From Pelagibacteraceae bacterium AG-365-D07 (GTDB lineage: Bacteria > Pseudomonadota > Alphaproteobacteria > Pelagibacterales > Pelagibacteraceae), in the NCBI GenBank assembly GCA_003280005.1, contig QCGH01000012.1, forward strand, positions 1 to 40,656: DNA of 40,656 nt. Reading direction: 5' to 3'. Position numbers and translations under genes: made by a program. The notes under the pieces are model-generated. The model made no database searches, was not told the DNA's origin, and saw only the letters and a list, made by a program, of their open reading frames with translations. Below, piece by piece: positions 16,393 to 27,452 of the stretch (the first letter of the stretch is position 1; the number at the start of each line of letters is the position of its first letter).

Positions 16393-16950
16393 ATGACAAT
16401 AGAAATGAAAAAAATTACTGATTTTAGCAATAAAAACTTGCTTCTTGTTGATGATGATAGTCCATTTAGAGAAAGATTGGCTAGGGCAATGGAAAAGAAA
16501 GGTTTTCAGGTCTCACAAGCTGAGAGTGTAAAAAAAGGCATAGAATCAGTAAAACAATCATGTCCAGGATTCGCAGTAGTTGATCTTAGATTAGGCGATG
16601 GTAATGGACTTGAGGTTGTAAAAGAGATTAAAAAACTAGGGCCAGACAGTAGAGTTATAATGTTAACTGGATATGGAAATATTCCAACAGCAGTCGCTGC
16701 AGTTAAAGACGGGGCAATTGATTATTTGGCAAAACCAGCGGATGCTGAAGATGTAGAAAAAGCATTGTTAGCAGATCCAAATAAAAAAGCATCACCGCCT
16801 GAAAATCCAATGTCTGCTGACAGAGTGAAATGGGAACACATCCATAGAGTTTTTGAACTTTGTAATAGAAATGTTTCTGAAACAGCTAGAAGATTAAAAA
16901 TGCACAGAAGAACATTGCAAAGAATTCTATCTAAAAGATCACCTAAATAA
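16393..16950 (+). CDS. regA: Response regulator RegA/ActR/PrrA family
   Basis: DNA-binding response regulator that adjusts respiration and carbon or energy metabolism to redox state in alphaproteobacteria. The receiver domain has LLVDDDSPFRERL at about residues 17-29, the phospho-acceptor in VVDLRLGDG at D64, and the conserved threonine and lysine in MLTGYGN and YLAKPAD. The C-terminal Fis-type helix-turn-helix reads NVSETARRLKMHRRTLQRIL, nearly identical to known RegA/ActR. I chose the ATG at 16393; a GTG at 16381 is possible. The kinase partner RegB is not in the window. Its stop overlaps the convergent bioY stop by 8 bp. Confidence 0.94.
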   Translation: MTIEMKKITDFSNKNLLLVDDDSPFRERLARAMEKKGFQVSQAESVKKGIESVKQSCPGFAVVDLRLGDGNGLEVVKEIKKLGPDSRVIMLTGYGNIPTAVAAVKDGAIDYLAKPADAEDVEKALLADPNKKASPPENPMSADRVKWEHIHRVFELCNRNVSETARRLKMHRRTLQRILSKRSPK

Positions 16951-17491
16951 AACTTCTTATTTTAAGAAGCTTTTCAGTCGATAAAGCAAGTATTATAATT
17001 TTAAAAACTTCAGCGAGTAAGAAATTTTTTATTCCCCATACATACGCTATTTCCCATCCAGCTAAATATGCTAACCAAGGTACACCTGTTATATATATTG
17101 CAAATATAGACAATGAAATAAGTAAAAATTTTACAAATATATTTTTGTTTAAGTTTACAAAGCCCGCAATAAAAACTGAAATAATAAATCCAACTAAATA
17201 ACCTCCAGTTGGTCCCATCATGTAGTTTATCCCAATACCTTTTTCAGGTGTACCAGCAAAAACTGGAAGTCCTATTGCACCTTCAAACAAATATACAAAA
17301 ATTGTAATTAGCCCCAACTTCCATCCTAATGTTATACCAATTAAAACAACCACAAAAGTCTGCATCGTCATAGGTACTGGATAAAAGGGAACTTTAATTT
17401 TTGCAGAAATTGTTAAAAGCAATGTTCCAAATATAATTAATGTAATTTTCTTAAAAATATTTGATGATTCTATTTTTTTAACTAATTCCAT
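16943..17491 (-). CDS. bioY: Biotin transporter BioY (ECF S component)
   Basis: Integral membrane substrate-binding protein for biotin uptake. The 182 residues contain about six hydrophobic segments. Family motifs are KIKVPFYPVPMTMQTFVVVL near residues 31-50, LPVFAGTPEKGIGINYMMGP near 74-93 and GPTGGYLVGFI near 92-102. No bioM/bioN energising genes are adjacent, which is common, since solitary BioY or shared ECF modules occur. I looked for a BirA or BioR operator upstream and saw none that convinces. A stem that may terminate regA lies within its last codons. Confidence 0.92.
   Translation of the reverse strand: MELVKKIESSNIFKKITLIIFGTLLLTISAKIKVPFYPVPMTMQTFVVVLIGITLGWKLGLITIFVYLFEGAIGLPVFAGTPEKGIGINYMMGPTGGYLVGFIISVFIAGFVNLNKNIFVKFLLISLSIFAIYITGVPWLAYLAGWEIAYVWGIKNFLLAEVFKIIILALSTEKLLKIRSFI
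16953..16973. terminator. Possible bidirectional terminator between regA and bioY
   Basis: CTTCTTA and TAAGAAG (16953-16959, 16963-16969) form a perfect 7-bp stem with a 3-nt loop, followed by CTTTT on the plus strand and by TTTTATTT on the minus strand. It lies just after the regA stop and within the last codons of bioY. The stem is AT-rich and T-runs are short, so efficiency is uncertain. Confidence 0.45.
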
Positions 17492-17564
17492 GAAAATATA
17501 TTACAAGTTTTTGAATAATCTTACAAATACATCTTAATAAATTCTTTGATCCTAAAATATATAG

Positions 17565-17570
17565 TATAAT
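17565..17570 (+). promoter_or_regulatory. Possible -10 box of polA
   Basis: A perfect TATAAT at 17565-17570 lies 20 bp before the polA ATG in the 98-bp divergent gap with bioY. At 17 bp upstream there is only TTCTTT as a -35, so the call is tentative. Confidence 0.38.
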
Positions 17571-17589
17571 TAGTATAAATTAACTTTTT

Positions 17590-20367
17590 ATGTCAAAAAT
17601 TAAAAAAACAGACCATTTCTATTTAATCGATGGATCAGGTTATATCTTTAGAGCGTATTATGCACTCCCTCCTCTTACTAGAAAAAGTGATGGCTTACCC
17701 GTTGGTGCAGTTAGTGGTTTCTGCAATATGTTATTCAAATTACTAGAGGATGCAAAATCAGAGGATAATCATGAGAGACCAACACATTTTGCGGTAATTT
17801 TTGACTCTGCAAGAAAAAATTTTAGAAATGAAATTTATTCTGATTATAAAGCAAATAGATCAGATGCCCCAGATGATTTAATTCCCCAATTTGATTACAT
17901 AAGAAAATCAGTTTTAGCATTTAACTTACCTTCAATTGAGCAACTAAATTATGAAGCAGATGATTTGATAGCAACTTATGTTGAACAGATTAATAAGCTT
18001 GGTGCAAAAGCGACAATAGTTTCTTCTGACAAGGATCTTTTGCAACTTCATGGAAAAAATACAAGAATATTTGATCCAATGAAAAACAAGTTCTTAGGTC
18101 TTGAAGATATTAAATTAAAGTTCGGAGTTAAACCTGAACAAATTATAGATGTTCAATCTTTAGCTGGAGATAGTAGTGATAACGTTCCAGGAGTTCCGGG
18201 AATTGGCATAAAGACTGCTTCCGAGCTAATTAATACTTTTGGTACACTTGAGAAACTTCTAAAAAATGCACATACAATCAAACAAAATAAAAGACGAGAA
18301 ACTCTTTTAGAAAATAAAGAAAAAGCAATAATTAGTAAAAAACTTGTAACCTTAAAGAATGATGTCCCTATTAAAGATACTTTAGAAGATTTAATTTTAA
18401 AAGATGTAGATAAATATAAGCTTTATTCATTTTTAAGAGAAATGGAATTTAACAGGCTTTTAAGCTCAGCAATTTCAACTTATGGCGAAGCTAGTTTTGA
18501 TAAAAACAAAAAAGACAAAATAAAAAAAAATTCTGATGATAAAAAAATATCAAAAGATAAGTATTTTTTATTTAAAAATGAAAAAGAAATTGAAAATTGG
18601 TTAGAAGAAGCAGATGATATTGGGGAATTTGCAATTGATACCGAGACAACTTCACTGGATGCACATCAAGCAGATTTAGTAGGCATTTCTCTTTGCTTCA
18701 AACCTGGTCACTCAGGTTACATTCCATTAAAACATAAATCTGGAAAGAATTTAGATTCATCTAAAGTTTTAAAAATTTTAAAACCGTATTTAGAAGATAA
18801 AAGTATTAAAAAAATTGGGCAGAATATAAAATTTGATTATATAATTTTTTACAAAAGAGGAATTAAAATTAATTCATTAGAAGATACTATGTTGATGTCA
18901 TATGTTTTAGATGCAGGCAGGAATAGACATAATCTTGATATTCTTGCAGAAATCCATTTGCAACACAAAAATATTTCTTTTAAAGATGTTGTGGGAACTG
19001 GAAAAAAACAATTAAATTTTAGTGAAGTTGATATAATAACTGCAAAAGATTATGCTGCCGAAGATACAGATATCACTTTAAGATTATATAAGCTTTTTCA
19101 TCAAAATTTAATATCAGAAAAATTATTAAATATTTATGAAAATTTTGAAAAACCAATGATTGAAATTTTAGCAAAAATGGAAATTAATGGAGTTAAAATA
19201 GATAATAATTTTTTAGCAAATCTCTCTAATAAATTCAAAAAAAAAATTGATCTCTTGGAAAAAGATATTTTTAATATTACTAAAACAGAATTTAATATTG
19301 GTTCCACCAAGCAGTTAGGTGAAATATTATACAATCAACTAAAAATTTCTTCACTCAAAAGAACTAAAAAAGGAAGTTTTGCTACCAGTGCATCCGTTTT
19401 AGAGGATTTAGCCTTTAAAGGCCATGAGCTTCCCAAATTAATTTTAGACTGGAGGCAGTTAACTAAACTAAAAAACACTTACTCAGATTCTTTACAGGAA
19501 CACCTTAATTCAAAGACAAAAAGGATACATACTTCTTTTTTATTAGCCGCAACTACTACAGGAAGACTAGCTTCAAGTGATCCAAACTTACAAAATATTC
19601 CAATCAAAACTGAAGATGGTAAAGAAATTAGAAAATCATTTATTGCTGAAAAAGGATTTTCTTTGATTTCAGCAGATTATAATCAAATCGAAATGAGAAT
19701 TTTAGCTGAGATTGCAGATGTAAAAGAGTTAAAAAAAGCGTTCATAAATAATGAGGATATTCATTCAATAACTGCAGGCCAAGTATTTAATAAAAAAATA
19801 AAGGAAATTGATAAAGATATGAGAAGAAAAGCGAAAGCTATAAATTTCGGAATTATTTATGGCATATCCCAGTATGGTTTGGCCAAACAGATTGGAGTTT
19901 CGAATATTGAAGCACAGGAATTTCTAAACTCTTACTTTATAAAGTTTCCAGAAATTAAAGATTATATGAACGAGACTATTAAATTTTGTAGAAAAAGTGG
20001 GTACGTAAATAATATTTTCGGACGAAGAACTCATTTAAATGGGATTAATGACAAAAATTATAACGTAAGAAATTTTCAAGAAAGAGCAGCGATTAATGCA
20101 CCAATTCAGGGCTCTGCGTCGGAAATAATGCGCCTAGCTATGATTAGATTAAACTCTAAATTTTTAGATCTTAAAAGTGAAAACATAAAAATTTTACTTC
20201 AAATACATGATGAATTGATTTTTGAGGTTAAATCCTCAAAAGTAAAAGAAATGTCAAAAATAATCACAAATGTAATGAATGGTGTTGAGTCGAGCGAGCA
20301 TCATAAGTTTGCCGTTCCTCTCTTAGTAGATTTAAATTCTGGAGAAAATTGGGGCATGTTACACTAA
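17590..20367 (+). CDS. polA: DNA polymerase I
   Basis: Three-domain repair and Okazaki-fragment processing polymerase of 925 residues. The 5'-nuclease domain spans about 1-300, with YLIDGSGYIFRAYYALPPL, ADDLIATY and LAGDSSDNVPGVPGIG. The 3'-5' exonuclease (about 325-510) keeps its acidic residues in AIDTETTSLD, IGQNIKFDYI and YAAEDTDITLRLY, so proofreading should be active, unlike Taq. The polymerase domain has motif A ADYNQIEMRILA, motif B RRKAKAINFGIIYG and motif C QIHDELIFEV. Length is normal. It is transcribed towards chvI after a 51-bp gap. Confidence 0.97.
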   Translation: MSKIKKTDHFYLIDGSGYIFRAYYALPPLTRKSDGLPVGAVSGFCNMLFKLLEDAKSEDNHERPTHFAVIFDSARKNFRNEIYSDYKANRSDAPDDLIPQFDYIRKSVLAFNLPSIEQLNYEADDLIATYVEQINKLGAKATIVSSDKDLLQLHGKNTRIFDPMKNKFLGLEDIKLKFGVKPEQIIDVQSLAGDSSDNVPGVPGIGIKTASELINTFGTLEKLLKNAHTIKQNKRRETLLENKEKAIISKKLVTLKNDVPIKDTLEDLILKDVDKYKLYSFLREMEFNRLLSSAISTYGEASFDKNKKDKIKKNSDDKKISKDKYFLFKNEKEIENWLEEADDIGEFAIDTETTSLDAHQADLVGISLCFKPGHSGYIPLKHKSGKNLDSSKVLKILKPYLEDKSIKKIGQNIKFDYIIFYKRGIKINSLEDTMLMSYVLDAGRNRHNLDILAEIHLQHKNISFKDVVGTGKKQLNFSEVDIITAKDYAAEDTDITLRLYKLFHQNLISEKLLNIYENFEKPMIEILAKMEINGVKIDNNFLANLSNKFKKKIDLLEKDIFNITKTEFNIGSTKQLGEILYNQLKISSLKRTKKGSFATSASVLEDLAFKGHELPKLILDWRQLTKLKNTYSDSLQEHLNSKTKRIHTSFLLAATTTGRLASSDPNLQNIPIKTEDGKEIRKSFIAEKGFSLISADYNQIEMRILAEIADVKELKKAFINNEDIHSITAGQVFNKKIKEIDKDMRRKAKAINFGIIYGISQYGLAKQIGVSNIEAQEFLNSYFIKFPEIKDYMNETIKFCRKSGYVNNIFGRRTHLNGINDKNYNVRNFQERAAINAPIQGSASEIMRLAMIRLNSKFLDLKSENIKILLQIHDELIFEVKSSKVKEMSKIITNVMNGVESSEHHKFAVPLLVDLNSGENWGMLH

Positions 20368-20418
20368 TAAAGTTGTATTGCCCTATTTAGAACAATTTAG
20401 TATTTTTATAATTACATT

Positions 20419-21120
20419 ATGAAACAAACAATTGCATTAGTTGATGACGATAGAAATATTCTAACTAGTATTAGCATCGCTCTAGAAAAAGAGGGATTTA
20501 ATGTTCAAACATATTTAGATGGTGAAAGCGCTTATATAGGTATAACAAGAACACCACCAAATTTGGCAATAATTGATGTCAAGATGCCAAAAATGGATGG
20601 TGAGGAACTTTTAAGAAAACTTAGAAAAAAAACTTCTTTACCAGTAATTCTATTAACGTCTAAAGATGAGGAAGTGGATGAACTTCTGGGTTTAAAATTA
20701 GGAGCCGATGATTTCATCAAAAAATCTGGGGGATTTTCAATTAAAGTTTTGGTCGAGAGAATTAGAGTTCAACTAAGAAAAAAAGATTCAGCAAGTATTG
20801 ACGAAAATAAAAATGTTATTTCTCATGGAAAACTGAGATTAGATCCTTCTCAGTTAGAATGTGAGTGGAATGACAAACAATTACCCGACAAGTTAACAAC
20901 AACAGAATTTTTAATTGTAAAAGAATTAGCAAAAAGGCCTGGTATAATTAAGGAAAGATCTCAACTAATGGATATTGCCTATAGAGAAGATACTGATATA
21001 GAAGACAGAACTATCGATAGCCACATAAAAAGAATTAGAAAAAAATTTAAAAGGGTTGATAATAATTTTTCTGCTATAGAAACTCGTTATGGAAGTGGCT
21101 ATAGATGGAACGTTAGTTAA
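20419..21120 (+). CDS. chvI: Response regulator ChvI (OmpR/PhoB family)
   Basis: Response regulator of the alphaproteobacterial envelope/acid-stress system ChvG-ChvI. Receiver: [20 protein letters not shown] at 7-26, phospho-acceptor D53 in [16 protein letters not shown], and [23 protein letters not shown]-terminal winged helix follows with [32 protein letters not shown] and YGSGYRW. Length 233 is typical. The usual lysine-proline after the receiver's fifth strand reads FIKKSGGFS, so the lysine is there but the proline is not. It overlaps chvG by one base (TAATG), so the two are coupled. Confidence 0.92.
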   Translation: MKQTIALVDDDRNILTSISIALEKEGFNVQTYLDGESAYIGITRTPPNLAIIDVKMPKMDGEELLRKLRKKTSLPVILLTSKDEEVDELLGLKLGADDFIKKSGGFSIKVLVERIRVQLRKKDSASIDENKNVISHGKLRLDPSQLECEWNDKQLPDKLTTTEFLIVKELAKRPGIIKERSQLMDIAYREDTDIEDRTIDSHIKRIRKKFKRVDNNFSAIETRYGSGYRWNVS

Positions 21121-22655
21121 TGTTTAGTTATTATATTAAAAATCTTTCAATATTAAGAAAATTTTTATTCATTAATTTTTTAATTTTTATAATAATTGGC
21201 CTTATCACTATTTTATATTTAAATAGTGTACAACCTAACTTAATTAAAGCCAAACAGTCGAAGCATATCGAAATACTTAATAATACAATAGGTCATTTTA
21301 ATAGATTAAATATTGGATTTAATCAGGGTGATATAAGAAATTTTTTATTTTCAACCAGATTTTTATTTCAAAATTTAGATAGAGTTATAATCTTTGATAA
21401 TGATTATAATTTAATTGGGGATACTGATACATTAGATTTAGATCCAAGATCTTTTGGAGAAACTTTTGAAATAATTCAAATGGATAATTTAAATGATCAA
21501 TCTATTAATAATGAAAGTAAAAAATTAGAAAAAAGCAAAAAAGAGGTTTTTGATTTAAATAAAAGAGTTGAAAATTATGCATTATCAAATGAAATAGGAA
21601 AGCCTTTTACTTATATTGAAGAAAGTTATAACCAGTTTATTTTAGTAACTTTAAAAAATGTATCGAATAATACAGGAAATATTGGCTACATTGCGATTAG
21701 TGAAAATTCTCTTGATATAAAAGCGGCAATTGAAGAAAGAGAAAATTTTATACTTCGAACTGCAATTTTAGTTGCAATTGTTATTCTGATTTTTTCAATA
21801 GTGCTCAATAGATATTTTCTTAAGCCTATTAAAAACTTAGTTGATTATACAAAGATAGTAAAATCAAAAAGCAAAAAAGAAACAAAAATTGAATTCATAA
21901 AAAATAGAAATGATGAGCTTGGAGTTTTATCAAAATCTTTAGATGAAATGACAAAAGAATTAAATAATAGAATAAAAGCAACAGAAAATTTTTCAACAGA
22001 TTTAGTCCATGAAATAAGGAATCCTCTTGCTTCACTTAAGAGCGCATCAGAGATTATTTCTGATACAACTGACAAAGATAAACAAGAAAAACTTTTAAAA
22101 ATCATGACTCATGATGTTTCAAGAATTGATAGGTTAATAACTGATTATTCACAAATGCTAAAAGATGAGTCAGCAATTTCATCTGAACAGATGGAGGACT
22201 TAGATTTAAAACCAATTATTGAGTCTGTGGTAGATGACTTTAACAATATTTATATAGAGAAAAAAAATGTAAATATTAAATTAAATACATCTGGTCTAAA
22301 AAAATATTTTATAAAAGGTATAAGTAATAGAGTTGAACAAATAATTGCAAACCTATTGGACAATGCAGTTTCTTTTAGCAAAAATGGAAAGATAGTTTCT
22401 GTAGATTTAAATGAAAATGAAAATTTTATTATTCTGCAAGTTTCTGATGAAGGTGATGGTTTTAAAGAAACTGATATAAAAAAAGTGTTTGATAGATTTT
22501 ATAGCAACAGACCAGATAACTTTGGTGAACACTCTGGATTAGGTCTTAATATCGTTAAAAATCTTGTCCAAATACATAAAGGTGAAATTGATGCTTCAAA
22601 TAGTCCTAAAGGAGGAGCTGTGATCCAAATTAAATTTCCAAAAAATTATAACTAA
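21120..22655 (+). CDS. chvG: Sensor histidine kinase ChvG
   Basis: Membrane histidine kinase that phosphorylates ChvI. A first membrane helix lies at about residues 14-33 (FLFINFLIFIIIGLITILYL), then a periplasmic sensor domain of about 180 residues, then a second helix near 218-238 and a HAMP linker. The H box is DLVHEIRNPLASL near residue 300. ATP binding shows NRVEQIIANLLDNAVSF (N box), VSDEGDGF (G1) and HSGLGLNIVKNLV (G2). All catalytic parts are present. In relatives hprK and PTS genes follow; here ahcY follows after 39 bp. Confidence 0.92.
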   Translation: MFSYYIKNLSILRKFLFINFLIFIIIGLITILYLNSVQPNLIKAKQSKHIEILNNTIGHFNRLNIGFNQGDIRNFLFSTRFLFQNLDRVIIFDNDYNLIGDTDTLDLDPRSFGETFEIIQMDNLNDQSINNESKKLEKSKKEVFDLNKRVENYALSNEIGKPFTYIEESYNQFILVTLKNVSNNTGNIGYIAISENSLDIKAAIEERENFILRTAILVAIVILIFSIVLNRYFLKPIKNLVDYTKIVKSKSKKETKIEFIKNRNDELGVLSKSLDEMTKELNNRIKATENFSTDLVHEIRNPLASLKSASEIISDTTDKDKQEKLLKIMTHDVSRIDRLITDYSQMLKDESAISSEQMEDLDLKPIIESVVDDFNNIYIEKKNVNIKLNTSGLKKYFIKGISNRVEQIIANLLDNAVSFSKNGKIVSVDLNENENFIILQVSDEGDGFKETDIKKVFDRFYSNRPDNFGEHSGLGLNIVKNLVQIHKGEIDASNSPKGGAVIQIKFPKNYN

Positions 22656-22659
22656 AAGT

Positions 22660-24427
<1,768 letters not shown>

Positions 24428-24441
<14 letters not shown>

Positions 24442-25378
24442 ATATAAGTTATTAGCTGGAGACGCATCATTAAGAAAGTTTTATAGATCTTCGCAAAATT
24501 CAATAATTGTATATTCAAAAAAAAACAAATATTTAAATTTAGCAATCTATGACGCAATAAATAGTTGCTTGATTAAAAATGGTATTAAGGCTCCAAAATT
24601 AAAAAAAGAGTTTTACGACAAAAATTATATTGAAATAGAAGATTTAGGAAATGAAACAATTTTTAAGATATTAAAAAAAAATAGAAATAAAATTAAAATT
24701 TATTCTAATGTTATTAAAATTCTACAATTAATTCAAAAAATAAGAGCAAAAAATTTAGTAACTTTTAAAACAAATAAATATAAAATACCTCAGTATACCA
24801 AAGCTAAAGTACTCAGCGAGGCTAACCTTTTTTTAGAGTGGTATCTACCAAAAGTTATTAAAAAATCAAAAGTTAATAAAGCAAAAAAAGAGATCAAAAA
24901 TAGTTTTAGAAATCTTTTGAATAAATTAAAATTAAGAAAAAAAGTATTCGTTCATCGAGACTTCCACGTTTCAAATATGATGTATTATAAAAAAAAAATC
25001 TACTTAATTGATAGTCAAGACGCCGTATATGGAAATATAGCTTATGATTTAGCCTCATTAATTGATGATGTAAGATTTAAAACATCTGAAGAGGTTAAAA
25101 ATAAGATATTTAAAAAATTTGTAAAATTAAATAGCTCTATTGATCAATATAAACTTAAAAACGATTTTGAAATTTTATCAGTATTAAGAAATCTCAAAAT
25201 CATTGGAATATTCACCAGATTAGCAGTACGAGATAAAAAAACTAGATATATGAAAATGATACCTTATGCTTGGAATATAATTGAAAAAAGAACCTCAAAA
25301 AATTTAATTTTTAAAGACTTAAAATTAAAGCTAAATAAATACTTTAGTAAAAAATTGAGATTAAAAAAATGGAAATAA
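24428..25378 (+). CDS. amgK: AmgK-like sugar kinase (aminoglycoside phosphotransferase fold), murein recycling
   Basis: Kinase of the APH fold. AmgK phosphorylates MurNAc and GlcNAc at the anomeric carbon in the murein recycling route that bypasses GlcN1P. The catalytic loop is FVHRDFHVSNMMYY at about residues 174-187, and the metal motif is LIDSQDAVYG near 196-205 where many relatives have DFQDA. The N-terminal lobe, AGDASLRKFYR, is typical of this subfamily. It overlaps tsaE (14 bp) and the murU-like gene (10 bp), and amgK-murU pairing is the functional clue. Other APH-fold substrates cannot be excluded. Confidence 0.8.
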
Positions 25379-26052
25379 ATACTGCTTTAATTTTATGTGC
25401 TGGTTATGGAAAAAGACTTAATCCTATTACTTTAAGCAAGCCAAAACCCTTGATTGAAATTAACAAAACTACACTTTTGCAAAATACTTTAAATCTAGTT
25501 ACTTCTCTTAGTATAAAAAATATTTTAATTAATTCATTCTATCTTAGCGAACAAATCGAAGAATATGTTATAAGCCAAAGTCTTAATTTGAAAGTAATAA
25601 ATGATGGGGATAAAATTTTAGATACTGGTGGTGGAATTTTAAATTTGATTAATCACTCTAAACAAAATGATTTTTTGGTTTTTAACCCTGATACTTTATG
25701 GAATGAAAGTTATATTGCCGAAATTCAAAATATGGAAAAATTTTATTTTGAAAATAAAGTTAGAAATATCTTATTAGTAGCTGATAAATCAAAGAGTTTT
25801 GACGAAAGAATTAATGGCGACTTTTTTTTGAAAAATAATATTTTAAGTAAATCATTTGATAAAAATTTCATATTTACAGGCTGCCAGATATTAAACAAAA
25901 GCATTTTCAAAAATTATAAAGTGGAAACGTTTTCTATGAATAAAATATGGGATGAAATGATTTTAAAAAATCAACTTTATGGTTTCAAAAGTGATGGAAA
26001 ATTTACTCATCTAACTGATATAGAAATCTATAGAAAAATTACTAAAATTTAA
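25369..26052 (+). CDS. murU: MurU-like nucleotidyltransferase
   Basis: Nucleotidyltransferase of the sugar-phosphate type. MurU converts MurNAc-1-phosphate to UDP-MurNAc, a precursor for cell wall synthesis. The signature ALILCAGYGKRLNPIT followed by KPKPLIEIN lies at residues 6-30. Further motifs are DTGGGIL near 84 and VFNPDTLW near 103, where the aspartate binds metal. The 227 residues equal the short MurU-type length without the hexapeptide acetyltransferase domain. The preceding kinase overlaps it by 10 bp. It converges with gpmA, overlapping by 11 bp. Alternatives are mannose-1-phosphate guanylyltransferase-like roles. Confidence 0.8.
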   Translation: MEINTALILCAGYGKRLNPITLSKPKPLIEINKTTLLQNTLNLVTSLSIKNILINSFYLSEQIEEYVISQSLNLKVINDGDKILDTGGGILNLINHSKQNDFLVFNPDTLWNESYIAEIQNMEKFYFENKVRNILLVADKSKSFDERINGDFFLKNNILSKSFDKNFIFTGCQILNKSIFKNYKVETFSMNKIWDEMILKNQLYGFKSDGKFTHLTDIEIYRKITKI

Positions 26053-26752
26053 TCAAATCTTTGGCCCTAGAGAAGTCGAGATACTTTGCCTCTTTAACTT
26101 TTTTATTATCAAAATTAATTAATAGTGGATTTCCAGTTGGAATCTCTAATTTTGAAATTAATTCATTATCTAAATCAAATAGATATTTACATAAGGCTCT
26201 AATAGAATTTCCATGTGCAGCAATTAAAATATTTTTATTCAAATTTTTTTCAATGTTATTCAGATAATATTTAATTACCCTTTCATAAGTATCCTTTAAT
26301 GACTCCGTATCGGGCAATTTATCTCTTGGAATATCATTGTAAGTTTCAATATTTATCGGATGATACGGGTTATTTTTATTTAATGGTTCAGGAGACATAT
26401 TCCAAGACCTTCTAAACTTAAAAATTTTATCTTCACCATATTTTTTTTTCATTTCGTCCTTATTCAATCCTGTAAGTTCACCATAATGTCTTTCATTAAG
26501 CTCCCAAGCTTTTAAAATTTTTTCATTTTTTACTCTGATAGTGTTTAAAATTAGCTTCAAAGTGTTAATAGCTCGTTTTTGATATGAGGAATAAAAGTGA
26601 GAAATTTCAATATTTAAATCTTTAATTAATTCTCCAGCTTTGCATGCCTCCAATTTTCCATTTGCTGTCAGATCAACATCTACCCATCCAGTAAATCTAT
26701 TTTGTGAATTCCATTCACTTTGTCCGTGTCTTACTAATATTAAATGACTCAT
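26042..26752 (-). CDS. gpmA: Phosphoglycerate mutase, 2,3-bisphosphoglycerate-dependent
   Basis: Interconverts 3- and 2-phosphoglycerate through a phosphohistidine. The signature LVRHGQSEWN lies at residues 6-15 with the catalytic histidine at 9, followed by RFTGWVDVDLT. ELNERHYGELTGLNK holds the active-site glutamate and YGELTG, and AAHGNSIRALCKYL near 178 gives the second catalytic histidine. Length 236 is normal for the dPGM type. It starts 26 bp from the divergent VanZ-like gene. Confidence 0.95.
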   Translation of the reverse strand: MSHLILVRHGQSEWNSQNRFTGWVDVDLTANGKLEACKAGELIKDLNIEISHFYSSYQKRAINTLKLILNTIRVKNEKILKAWELNERHYGELTGLNKDEMKKKYGEDKIFKFRRSWNMSPEPLNKNNPYHPINIETYNDIPRDKLPDTESLKDTYERVIKYYLNNIEKNLNKNILIAAHGNSIRALCKYLFDLDNELISKLEIPTGNPLLINFDNKKVKEAKYLDFSRAKDLIKF

Positions 26753-26778
26753 CGTTGATTTTTATTTATAAGATTTAT

Positions 26779-27147
26779 ATGAAAATAACAAAAATTTTTT
26801 TTCATTTTATAAACTTAGTATTTTTGACACTCTATCTTTATCCAGGAAGTATATTTGGTTATTTATTATATGGTAATTTAAATAAACAGCCAAAAATTAG
26901 CCCAGACTTTTACTTTTCCTCAAACCATGTATATGCGTTTGTTGTTTTATCGCTTTTTGGATTGATTTGCCATATTAACAAAAAAAAAATTATTATTTAT
27001 TTTGCAATTATATCAATTTTTTTAGAACTTGCTCACTTAATTATACCAAACAGATCATTCCAATTCGGTGACTTATTTGGTAATGTTCTTGGAGTATTAA
27101 TATCAATTTTAATAATAAAAATTTTTAATTATTTGGAGAAAAAATGA
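26779..27147 (+). CDS. Small VanZ-like membrane protein
   Basis: A 122-residue membrane protein with about four hydrophobic helices. The region SSNHVYAFVVLSLFGLIC and LELAHLIIPNRSFQFGDLFG followed by NVLGVLISILI resembles the VanZ-like family, in which an E(x)nD pair near GD..GN is conserved. Function is unknown. I took the ATG at 26779, because an upstream in-frame ATG at 26704 would lie deep inside gpmA on the opposite strand. The end overlaps the ATPase zeta gene by 4 bp. Confidence 0.75.
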   Translation: MKITKIFFHFINLVFLTLYLYPGSIFGYLLYGNLNKQPKISPDFYFSSNHVYAFVVLSLFGLICHINKKKIIIYFAIISIFLELAHLIIPNRSFQFGDLFGNVLGVLISILIIKIFNYLEKK

Positions 27148-27452
27148 GTTCATTTGATGAAAGAGGAAAAGGTTTCGAAAAAAAATTTGTCCATGATGAA
27201 GAATTGCAATTCAAAATTAGTGCCAGGAAAAATAAATATTTAGGAGAATGGGCATCAAAAATACTTGGCTACAAGGATGAAAAAGAGAAGGAATATATTC
27301 AATCTGTTATCAAAGCTGATTTTGCTGAAGCAGGGGATGATGATGTTTTCAGAAAATTGAAAGAGGATTTAAAGGATCACAACATTTCAGATGAGCAGAT
27401 CAAAAGTACAATGGATGAGCTTAATGAAAAAGCTAAATCTGATTTTAAGTAA
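27144..27452 (+). CDS. F1-ATPase inhibitor zeta subunit (DUF1476)
   Basis: Small alphaproteobacterial protein that binds F1-ATP synthase and blocks ATP hydrolysis. The N-terminal MSSFDERGKGFEKKFVHDEE matches the inhibitory region, and ISARKNKYLGEWASKILG, VIKADFAEAGDDDVFRKL and the C-terminal helix are diagnostic. Length 102 is normal. It is not near an atp operon in this window, as usual for the family. It overlaps the upstream membrane protein by 4 bp and the downstream nuclease by 29 bp. Confidence 0.9.
   Translation: MSSFDERGKGFEKKFVHDEELQFKISARKNKYLGEWASKILGYKDEKEKEYIQSVIKADFAEAGDDDVFRKLKEDLKDHNISDEQIKSTMDELNEKAKSDFK

Noticed and set aside
17492..17589. BirA or BioR operator upstream of bioY
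   Set aside because: TTGTAAG-like words occur but no paired half-site with correct spacing was found.
26704..26778. Longer start for the VanZ-like protein
   Set aside because: It would lie in the opposite-strand gpmA coding region and adds a polar tail before the membrane helix.
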